Source of the DNA: Clostridiaceae bacterium
GTDB lineage: Bacteria > Bacillota > Clostridia > Oscillospirales > Acutalibacteraceae
Direction: 5' to 3'
Length of the DNA stretch: 64,000 nt
NCBI GenBank assembly: GCA_021769555.1
Contig: JAETSR010000006.1
Location: 186,001 to 250,000 of the forward strand
In this document: in pieces, positions 1-6,504 of the stretch
How the letters are laid out: every line of letters begins with the position of its first letter
Position numbering within the stretch: the first letter of the stretch is position 1
Made by a program: the position numbers and the translations under genes
The notes under the pieces: generated by a model
The model's database searches: none
Told to the model about the DNA's origin: nothing
What the model saw: the letters and a program-made list of their open reading frames with translations, nothing else

Positions 1-237
1 GACACGGGGACAGACCTGCGGTTTGACCTCACAAACGCGGTGGCAATCCCCGGCCTGTTTGCCCCTTCAAATACCGTTGTGGCAGACGCCTGCAAGCAGG
101 ACGCCATCATCGTTGATGTCAGCGGAACCCGGATCACCGTCAAAAAGGACGGCCTTATTCAAGCTGACTGCAAGAGGTTTGTCATCAACGCCAGCGAAAG
201 TTTTAAGGTCAACGCCGGGAGGATTGACCTGAACTGA
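1..237 (+). CDS. Phage baseplate spike/assembly protein (3' end only)
   Basis: The reading frame is open from the first base, so this is the C-terminal 78 residues of a longer gene that starts left of the window. The visible part has a short 'LTNAVAIPGLF' segment followed by beta-rich sequence (DVSGTRITVKKDGLIQAD), the kind of C-terminus seen in Gp138/gpV-like central spike proteins of contractile tails. The position directly before a PAAR tip gene and a gp25 baseplate gene supports a spike or puncturing-device role. The exact family is inferred from context and partial sequence only. Confidence 0.6.
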   Translation, partial: DTGTDLRFDLTNAVAIPGLFAPSNTVVADACKQDAIIVDVSGTRITVKKDGLIQADCKRFVINASESFKVNAGRIDLN

Positions 238-249
238 GGAGGGGATCGT

Positions 250-540
250 ATGCCAGCAGCTACACGGCAAGGGGACAACTGCACCGGGCATGACGCCTGC
301 CCACCTGTCCCCCTGGTGGAGTATAGCGGGGATGTGAACATCAATGGCCGGGGAGCCGGACGCCTGGGAGATCATTACGCCTCCCACGGGTGCGTGGCCC
401 ACCCCGGCCACTCTGATTACATCGCCGCCGGAAGTTCCACGGTAAACATTAACGGGCGCCCCGCCGGGAGGGTGGGCGACAGCGTATCAATCGGCGGGGC
501 CGTCCAGGACGGGAGCGGGAACGTGTTCATCGGCGGATGA
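250..540 (+). CDS. PAAR-domain tail spike tip protein
   Basis: This 96-residue protein is essentially one PAAR domain. It starts MPAATRQGDNCTGH and carries the paired 'VNINGR.AGRLGD' and 'VNINGRPAGRVGD' turns typical of the family, with His and Cys residues near the start and in the middle that could bind the tip metal ion. PAAR proteins sharpen the membrane-piercing spike of contractile phage tails and type VI-like machines. The gene follows the spike fragment by 12 bases, with a GGAGG-like ribosome site at about 238-243, and precedes baseplate genes. It therefore probably caps the central tail spike. Confidence 0.88.
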   Translation: MPAATRQGDNCTGHDACPPVPLVEYSGDVNINGRGAGRLGDHYASHGCVAHPGHSDYIAAGSSTVNINGRPAGRVGDSVSIGGAVQDGSGNVFIGG

Positions 541-563
541 CCCGCAGGAAAGGAGGAATGGGC

Positions 564-917
564 GTGTTAGATATTCTACTCGACACCGGCGGGGACTACA
601 AAATTTCCGACACCGGCGACATCATTCTCACTCAGAGCGTCCGGCAAGCAATCAAAATCCGGCTCAAGTGGTTCCTGGGCGAGTGGCGGCTCGGCCCGCT
701 GCTGGGCCTGGACTACTGGGGAACCGTCCTGGTGAAGAACCCGAACCTGGTGAAGGTCAGGCAGGCGATCCGCGATGAAATCCTGTCGGTCGAGGAAGTG
801 ACCGGCGTGAACCGCGTTGACCTCAAGGCGGACGCTGCCAAGCGCCAGCTGATTGTCAGCTATGAGGCCGTTACATCCGAGGAAACATTTCGGGAGGAGG
901 TGAAAATCAATGTCTGA
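564..917 (+). CDS. Baseplate wedge protein, gp25/gpW-like (DUF2634-type)
   Basis: A short (117 aa) acidic protein with 'DIILTQSVRQAIKIRLKWFLGEWRL' and 'DYWGTVLVKNP' is recognisable as the gp25/W-like baseplate wedge family of Mu/P2-like contractile tails. I place the start at GTG 564 because AGGAGG at 551-556 has a 7-base spacing to it. ATG 558 lies only one base from that site, and ATG 537 would overlap the PAAR stop codon. The end overlaps the next gene by 8 bases, showing translational coupling in the baseplate operon. Confidence 0.82.
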   Translation: MLDILLDTGGDYKISDTGDIILTQSVRQAIKIRLKWFLGEWRLGPLLGLDYWGTVLVKNPNLVKVRQAIRDEILSVEEVTGVNRVDLKADAAKRQLIVSYEAVTSEETFREEVKINV

Positions 918-2367
918 ATATGGTATTACGCCGACCGGCGTGAACATCAAGAGGCTCGATACCATTATGGACGAACTTCATACAGATCTATCGGAAGGAT
1001 GGGGCGTCAATACCCGGCTCAACCCGAAGTCCAATCTGAATGTCCTGATTACCAATTTCAGCGACAAACTGGCCGAGTTATGGGAGTTCGGGAAGGGCAT
1101 CTATGATGCTATGTACCCATCCTCCGCTGAGGGCATCAACCTGGATAATGCCTGCCAATTCGGGGGAACAGTCCGGGAAACTGCCGCCCGTTCCTACTAC
1201 CCGATCCACTGTACCGGCGTGGACGGCACTCCACTGGACACGTCCACCATCATTGCATCGGCCACCAATCCGCAAAAGCGGTTTGTGCTGCTGGGCGCTG
1301 CGGCCATCTCCCGCAGTTCCTTCAACAGAGCGGCGATTAAGATCGTGTCTCTGACCGCCACAGCCGCCTACACGGTGTCCATTGATGGAACCCTGTATTC
1401 TTTTACCCCCAGCAAGGAAACAGACGCCAGAGCCGTTCTGAGCGGCCTCCAGGAGGCTTTGTCCGTCAATGAGGAGTTTACTGTCAGCGTGGACGAAGAA
1501 AACCTGCTGCTGCTCCTGGAGGCGGTAGATGAGGCCAAAAGCTATGCGATGGTCCTGACTGAGAACATGACAACGGAAACCGTGACCTCCATCATCACAT
1601 TTGCCAGCGAGGAAACCGGGGACATCGTTATGCCTGCTGAGGCCATCATCAACATCGTCCAGGGCCATGCGGATTTTCTCAGCTGCACCAATCTTTGCCC
1701 CTATATCGCGGGCCGGGATGAGGAAACAGACCGGCAGCTGCGGCAGTCCTATGTGGACAAGATTTATAACCGTTCGTCCATGATGCTTGAAAGCATCCGC
1801 AGCGCCATCCTCACCAACTGCCAGGGCGTGGAAAGCGTTGCCCCCTATGAGAACGACAGCAACCAGTACGACATCTACGGCAGGCCCCCGCACAGCGTTG
1901 AGATCGTGGTGGACGGCGGCGACCCTACGGAGATCGCCCGACAGATACTCAGCACGAAAGCCGGGGGCATCAGCACCTTTGGCGATGAGGAGGTAGACCT
2001 CCCCGGAGAGTACGGGGAGCCGATTACGATCCGTTTCAACCGGCCCACCTACGTCTATACCTGGATGCGCGTGGGTGTCACTCAGAGCGCGGTTGAGGAC
2101 ATCCCGCCCAACTATGCCAAGTTGATTAAACAGGCTATTGTGGCGCAGGTGGAACAACTGAACTGCGGTGAGGACATCGTGCCTCAGAAATTCCTTGACG
2201 CCATCTATTCGGCCTGCCCCGGCATCTCTTACATCGACATCACCATGTTTACCACTCAGGACAGCGCGGAAACCCCGGACAGCTATGCGCTGCGGAGTCA
2301 GGTCATTTCTGCGCGTGAGCGGGCCGTGACATCTGAAACGATGATTGAGGTGGCGCTCGATGGATAA
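910..2367 (+). CDS. Baseplate J-like protein
   Basis: The 485-residue product matches the baseplate J family: an N-terminal helical region, a central domain with 'VPAEAIINIV'-like sequence and 'GRDEETDRQLRQSYVDKIYNRSS', then the conserved 'SVAPYENDSN...GRPPHSVEIVVDGGDP' block. In Mu and P2 this protein joins the wedges around the central hub of the baseplate. A strong ribosome site (GGAGGTG) precedes ATG 910. The gene lies between the gp25-like and gpI-like genes, the standard order in contractile-tail phages. It overlaps the next gene slightly. Confidence 0.88.
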   Translation: MSEYGITPTGVNIKRLDTIMDELHTDLSEGWGVNTRLNPKSNLNVLITNFSDKLAELWEFGKGIYDAMYPSSAEGINLDNACQFGGTVRETAARSYYPIHCTGVDGTPLDTSTIIASATNPQKRFVLLGAAAISRSSFNRAAIKIVSLTATAAYTVSIDGTLYSFTPSKETDARAVLSGLQEALSVNEEFTVSVDEENLLLLLEAVDEAKSYAMVLTENMTTETVTSIITFASEETGDIVMPAEAIINIVQGHADFLSCTNLCPYIAGRDEETDRQLRQSYVDKIYNRSSMMLESIRSAILTNCQGVESVAPYENDSNQYDIYGRPPHSVEIVVDGGDPTEIARQILSTKAGGISTFGDEEVDLPGEYGEPITIRFNRPTYVYTWMRVGVTQSAVEDIPPNYAKLIKQAIVAQVEQLNCGEDIVPQKFLDAIYSACPGISYIDITMFTTQDSAETPDSYALRSQVISARERAVTSETMIEVALDG

Positions 2368-3223
2368 CCGAAACTACCGCGAATTTGTTGAGAAGGACAC
2401 CATAGAGCAATTCCGGGGAAAACCCAATATCCAAGTGCTGCATGACGCCCTTGCGCGGCAGCTCCAGGATTTGTTCGACTTTTTCCTCCAGCTTAAAACC
2501 GGGCGGAGCCTGTCGGACGCCGTGGGTGCGCAACTGGACGGCGTGGGGGACATCGTTGTACTTTCTCGCCGTGAGGCGGGCGACCTTGCCTCCTATGCGG
2601 GCCGGGGCGGTGAAACGGACGATGAAACCTATCGGAAATTCCTGGTCTACAAGGTGCTGAAAAACACCTGCGACTGCACCTATCCCGACATCATCAAGGC
2701 GTTTCGGATGTTTTGGGATAAGCCCTTGTATTACTCTGAGAACCCCGAATATCCGGCGGTCATGTTCCTGGAAACTGGGCTGCTGGCCCCGGAGGATCAT
2801 GCTGAAAACCTACTGGCCGCGCCCATCATCAAGGCGGCGGGCGTTGGCATCCATATCACGGCCACCACGGAGTCCCCGGAGATGGAGCGAACGATCCACT
2901 TCACCCCCGTCCTCGGACGGGGGCTTGCCATTACCAGCCTCCCGGTGCTGGAGCCGGAACTCTCGGAGCCAACCATCTACATCACCCCTGTTTTGGGTCG
3001 CGGTATGAGCGTCACGCGCTTGCCACCCATCGAGCCGGTATTTGCCACGGCTGCTGCCCATGGCTGTGCCTCCGCTGCCCTGCATACCGCAACCGACACG
3101 GCATTGCCCGTGCTGCCTGAATTTGATACGGTCATCACGGCGGCTGCCCACGGGCGGGCCACCGCAGACGCTCAGAGCATCACCCAAACAAAACTGCCTG
3201 AATTGAAGGAGGACTACACATGA
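2360..3223 (+). CDS. Phage tail protein, gpI-like position, with repeated C-terminus
   Basis: This 287-residue protein follows gpJ, where tail protein I or its DUF2612-like replacement normally lies. The N-terminal about 165 residues are helical and resemble clostridial baseplate proteins (LQDLFDFFLQLKTGRSL, AQLDGVGDIV). The last about 110 residues are made of two kinds of tandem repeat: 'TPVLGRG....T.LP..EP' twice, then 'TAAAHG.A.A' with a trailing 'LPEL/LPVL' twice. I chose ATG 2360, 6 bases after GAGGTGG, rather than TTG 2345. The stop overlaps the next ATG. The role is probably linking baseplate to fibre. Confidence 0.7.
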   Translation: MDNRNYREFVEKDTIEQFRGKPNIQVLHDALARQLQDLFDFFLQLKTGRSLSDAVGAQLDGVGDIVVLSRREAGDLASYAGRGGETDDETYRKFLVYKVLKNTCDCTYPDIIKAFRMFWDKPLYYSENPEYPAVMFLETGLLAPEDHAENLLAAPIIKAAGVGIHITATTESPEMERTIHFTPVLGRGLAITSLPVLEPELSEPTIYITPVLGRGMSVTRLPPIEPVFATAAAHGCASAALHTATDTALPVLPEFDTVITAAAHGRATADAQSITQTKLPELKEDYT

Positions 3224-3999
3224 GCCAATACGGATGCACCATCACCAAAAAGGGGCGGGAACTGATTGCGAAGGTTCTCGCCTCCAAGACGCCCTTGACG
3301 CTCACCCGCGTCATGATGGGTTCCGGCATCTGCCCGGATGACGTTTTTCCGGGCGACCTGCAAGACCTGATTGAGCCGGTCGCTGCCGGCACATCCAGCA
3401 CCCCGGTCTATGACGGCGACACGGTTCACATGACTGTGGAGTACCGCAGCGACATGAACGGCGGTCTGGATCACGGGTTCTGGATCAGGGAGTTTGGCGT
3501 GTTCGCCAAAGACCCCACCGTGACCCCCCATGTAGAGAATGAGGGGACGCCGGAGGAGTATGTGGAGGACGGAGAAATCCTGCTTTACTATGCCACCCTG
3601 GGCGATTACCCTCAGTGGGTGAGCGCGTTCTCCGACACCGGCCTGGACGTGCGCCGCTATCCCGTCAGCATCACCGTTGGCGAGGGCGCGACCGTCATCA
3701 TCGACTACTCCCCGGAGGCATTTATGACCTCTGAGGATGTCGAGGAGTTCTGCATGATCTCCATGCTGCCTGTGTTCATGGATGAGGCCCGGAAACTCAT
3801 TGCAGAGCATAACGCCGACCCGGATGCTCACCCCGCCATTCTGAACCAGATTTCCACGGTGGACTCCCGCCTCTCCCTGCTGGAACTGATGTATAACACG
3901 GACGTTTCCGGCAACCCCTTCACTGTCACCTTTGAAACGCTGACCGGCCTGGTCGTGTCCGGCGTCTGGAATACCACGCAGAAAAGGATTGAGTTCTGA
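3220..3999 (+). CDS. Phage tail fibre/collar protein (DUF3751-like N-terminus)
   Basis: The 259-residue product starts with the pattern of phage tail-collar fibre N-terminal domains: 'TKKGRELIAKVLASKTPLTLTRVMMGSGICPD' and 'FWIREFGVFAKDP'. This part attaches the fibre to the baseplate. It has a later helical stretch (about 190-235) and a short beta-rich C-terminus, so it lacks a long receptor-binding shaft. That function may belong to the DGR-diversified protein at 6505-8358. The start codon overlaps the upstream stop (ATGA) and a GGAGG site lies 9 bases upstream. Confidence 0.8.
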   Translation: MSQYGCTITKKGRELIAKVLASKTPLTLTRVMMGSGICPDDVFPGDLQDLIEPVAAGTSSTPVYDGDTVHMTVEYRSDMNGGLDHGFWIREFGVFAKDPTVTPHVENEGTPEEYVEDGEILLYYATLGDYPQWVSAFSDTGLDVRRYPVSITVGEGATVIIDYSPEAFMTSEDVEEFCMISMLPVFMDEARKLIAEHNADPDAHPAILNQISTVDSRLSLLELMYNTDVSGNPFTVTFETLTGLVVSGVWNTTQKRIEF

Positions 4000-4247
4000 T
4001 GCAGGAAATCACCTTTACCCGCCCGCTGGACGAACTTTCCTGCATTATAGGAACCCTGTTCACCGACCTGGAGCCACCCTGCGATGTGGAGCGCACCGCT
4101 GATCTGGTACTGTGCGGAACCACCCATAGCGGGAACCCTGGGCGGCTGAGGATCGCGGGCGACCGCTGCACCTTCTACGGAGAGCCGGACGATCTGGGGG
4201 CCATTCTATCCGGGCGCTGCCCCGAAAGGCGGTGCTGTCATGGCTGA
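3999..4247 (+). CDS. Small hypothetical phage tail-module protein
   Basis: This is an 82-residue protein of unknown family. It begins MQEITFTRPLDELSC and contains several cysteines (about residues 15, 26, 36, 55 and 74-80). No signal peptide or membrane segment is visible. It is translationally coupled on both sides: its ATG overlaps the preceding fibre stop codon, and its last 8 bases overlap the Avd gene. Its position between the fibre and the DGR suggests a small tail accessory factor. I cannot name a function. Confidence 0.55.
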   Translation: MQEITFTRPLDELSCIIGTLFTDLEPPCDVERTADLVLCGTTHSGNPGRLRIAGDRCTFYGEPDDLGAILSGRCPERRCCHG

Positions 4248-4872
4248 GAAGGAGTATCTGCTCGGAAACCGGGCGCTGGAGTTGTATAAGTACACCAAGC
4301 AGGTTGTCCGGCCCGTCCCGGATGACAAGGTTGACGCCAAGGATGTTGCAAAGGTTATGCGCACCATTGCCAAGGCCAAGACCATAGAGGAAATGCGGGA
4401 GATGCTGAACTCTACGGCGGATCGCCTGGAGAACCGGCATGACCGCAAGCGGTTCCCGAAAAGCGAGAGTTTTGACCTGATCGCGGAACTGCGGAAAGCT
4501 GCCCGGAAAATCATGCGCGGTGTCCATGCCGCCAATGAAACCAATTTCAATGAACGCCCGGAGGATCGCCTCATCGAGATCAAGGCCGTCATTGATGAGT
4601 GTAACCTTATGCTCAAGCTGGTGGAACTCAGTCACGATATGGAGTACATCGACACTAAGCGCATGGGGACATGGACAAAAAAGATATTGGATGTCAAGTA
4701 TATGTGCCTTGCGTGGCTCAAAAAGGACGGCGCGAGGGCTAAAGACATCCACAGAAAAGAGGCAGACCGCGAAACGGAGCGCCTGATCCGGCTGGTGCGT
4801 GAGATCATGGATCAGGAGCGCCGGTCGCGGGCCTCTCCGCAGGGCGGGGCATCCGCGCCGCCCTCCCAGTAA
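4240..4872 (+). CDS. avd: DGR accessory variability determinant (Avd-like four-helix protein)
   Basis: Residues about 72-190 match the Avd/four-helix-bundle family: the family-typical 'RFPKSESF' opening at 71-78, then long amphipathic helices with 'RKAARKIMRGVHAANETNF', 'IKAVIDECNLMLKLVEL' and the ending 'YMCLAWLKKDG'. Avd proteins form a basic pentameric barrel that binds the reverse transcriptase and template RNA and is needed for mutagenic cDNA synthesis. The protein is 210 residues against roughly 120-130 for typical Avd, with about 70 extra N-terminal residues. It lies just upstream of the template repeat. Family assignment is by motif and context. Confidence 0.85.
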   Translation: MAEKEYLLGNRALELYKYTKQVVRPVPDDKVDAKDVAKVMRTIAKAKTIEEMREMLNSTADRLENRHDRKRFPKSESFDLIAELRKAARKIMRGVHAANETNFNERPEDRLIEIKAVIDECNLMLKLVELSHDMEYIDTKRMGTWTKKILDVKYMCLAWLKKDGARAKDIHRKEADRETERLIRLVREIMDQERRSRASPQGGASAPPSQ

Positions 4873-4917
4873 GGATATAGCGCGGAGGCATCCGCGTCAT
4901 ATTGGGGTATGACCTAT

Positions 4918-5041
4918 TTCCGCCACGAATTGGTGGCTGCGCTCCCCGAACACCAACGACTCGACCAACGCCTGGAACGTGAACTCCAATGGCAACGCCA
5001 ACAACAACAACTGCACCAACACCTATGGCGTCCGCCCCGCT
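4918..5041 (+). repeat. DGR template repeat (TR)
   Basis: This 124-base stretch aligns without gaps to 6993-7116 (offset 2075). All 13 differences are at adenines of this copy: A at 4928, 4949, 4955, 4967, 4976-4977, 4982-4983, 4994, 5000, 5003 and 5009-5010, changed to T, C or G in the other copy. Read in the target frame it is rich in AAC/AAT Asn codons, the usual TR design. It lies between avd and the reverse transcriptase, is not itself part of a credible gene, and ends at the T of 'CCCCGCT', after which the copies diverge at non-adenine positions. Confidence 0.97.
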
Positions 5042-5210
5042 CTGATGGATCAGCCAGACCGAGTAGGCCAAAAGCCGAAAGCCGCGCCCCATCATCAAAG
5101 GAGGTCATATCCCGTCCAACCCCTGCGCGTGGGGAGAGGATAAACACATGATGTTGACGCCAGCCGCCGTTTTGCGCCGTTGGCTATCAGCAACATCCGA
5201 ATGAGAGAAA

Positions 5211-5246
5211 GACCGGCGCTCAAACGGGCGCCGGTCGCCTTTATTT
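5211..5246 (+). terminator. Terminator-like hairpin between TR and reverse transcriptase
   Basis: A perfect 9-bp stem (GACCGGCGC 5211-5219 with GCGCCGGTC 5228-5236, 8-base loop) is followed by GCCTTTATTT. It lies 170 bases after TR and 28 bases before the reverse transcriptase start. It could end the TR RNA or attenuate RT expression. It may also be a structural element of the template RNA, which in other DGRs extends beyond TR toward the RT gene. Confidence 0.65.
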
Positions 5247-5263
5247 CCAGAGAATGGAGATAT

Positions 5264-6475
5264 ATGGATTACCAAGAACTTTGCACTTTTGAGGTGCTTT
5301 ATGGAGCCTATAAAACCGCACGGGTGGGCAAGAGAACGAAACAGGGCACCGCCCAGTATGAGGCAAACGCTTTGGCTTGCACGGAGCGCCTTGCCTATAT
5401 CCTGTCCACCAAAAAGTACAAGCCCAGCAAGTTTGAAACCTTCTACGTCTACGAACCTAAAAAGCGCCTTGTGCAGGCCCCGGCGTTCGTGGACAAGGTG
5501 GTGCAACACGCCCTGGTAGATAACATCCTGTATGAGGCCATCACCCGGAGTTTCATCCAGGATAGCTACGCCTCGCAGATTTGGAAGGGGATGCACGTTG
5601 GTCTTGACCGGCTGCGGGCGCAGATGCAGGACTATTACCGAAAGCGGAAAGGCCATGATGAGGCGGCTCGGAGAGCCGCCGGTCTGCCATACCGCCCGCC
5701 GGAGGAATGGGACTATGCCCAGGGCTGGATTTTGAAAGCGGACGTGCATCACTTTTTCGCCTCCATCGACCACGACATCCTCAAGGCCAAGCTGGTAAAA
5801 AAGATAGCCGATCCGCAGGTCTACGAACTGATGTGTACCTACATCGACAGTACGGACGGCCTGCCCCTGGGCTACCAGACAAGCCAACTGCTGGCCCTGA
5901 TGTACCTGGACGATTTCGACCATTGGGTGAAGGAGAAACTTCACGCCCGCTACTATGGCCGGTATATGGACGATTTCTACATTATCAGCGACAGCAAAGA
6001 GTATCTGCAAGACTGCTGGGCGAAGATCGAGGCGTACATTCATGACCTAAAGCTGGAACTGAATGAGAAAACGGCCATCTTCCCGTTGAAAAACGGAATC
6101 AACTTTTTGGGCTTTCACACCTATCTGGACAGCAAGGGTGGTGTGATTATGAAATTGCGCCGGGACAGTAAAGAGCGCATGAACGCCCGCCTGCGGGCAT
6201 GGCGCAAGGACTACCCGGCGGGCCGGGTGGAGAAGGACAGGATCATCGCCTCCTGGAAAGCATGGGACGCCCACGCCGCCCACGGCGACACCTACATCCT
6301 GCGTCAAAAGATCGCCGCGCAGGTCACGGAGATCACCGGCGTTCAATGCACCGCCCGCAAGAGGCTCAAGACCTCTAAAAACGCCAAGGCCAGAAAGCTG
6401 ATCCAGAAAATGCGGCGGCAGCAGGTGAAGAAAAAGCCTGCACCGCCAGCGGTTCCACCGGGATTTCCCTGGTGA
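5264..6475 (+). CDS. DGR reverse transcriptase
   Basis: This 403-residue enzyme has the reverse transcriptase core: motif A 'ADVHHFFASIDHDIL', the DGR/retron-type motif 4 'LPLGYQTSQ' at 200-208, the catalytic 'YMDD' at 234-237, and 'FLGFHTYL' in the thumb-adjacent region. DGR enzymes copy the TR RNA into cDNA with errors at adenines, which then replaces the VR. The start at ATG 5264 is preceded by GGAGA. An upstream in-frame TTG (5180) would place the hairpin 5211-5236 inside the gene and is less likely. There is no maturase or endonuclease domain, as expected for a DGR. Confidence 0.95.
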   Translation: MDYQELCTFEVLYGAYKTARVGKRTKQGTAQYEANALACTERLAYILSTKKYKPSKFETFYVYEPKKRLVQAPAFVDKVVQHALVDNILYEAITRSFIQDSYASQIWKGMHVGLDRLRAQMQDYYRKRKGHDEAARRAAGLPYRPPEEWDYAQGWILKADVHHFFASIDHDILKAKLVKKIADPQVYELMCTYIDSTDGLPLGYQTSQLLALMYLDDFDHWVKEKLHARYYGRYMDDFYIISDSKEYLQDCWAKIEAYIHDLKLELNEKTAIFPLKNGINFLGFHTYLDSKGGVIMKLRRDSKERMNARLRAWRKDYPAGRVEKDRIIASWKAWDAHAAHGDTYILRQKIAAQVTEITGVQCTARKRLKTSKNAKARKLIQKMRRQQVKKKPAPPAVPPGFPW

Positions 6476-6504
6476 ACCTATCTGACACATAAGGAGGAAT
6501 ACCT

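Noticed and set aside
4909-5151. 80-residue reading frame across the template repeat
   Set aside because: It is Gln/Arg-rich in an arbitrary frame caused by AAC repeats; TR is a non-coding template.
5180-5263. Longer reverse transcriptase reading frame starting at TTG 5180
   Set aside because: It would translate through a strong hairpin and lacks a good ribosome site; ATG 5264 behind GGAGA fits the family start.
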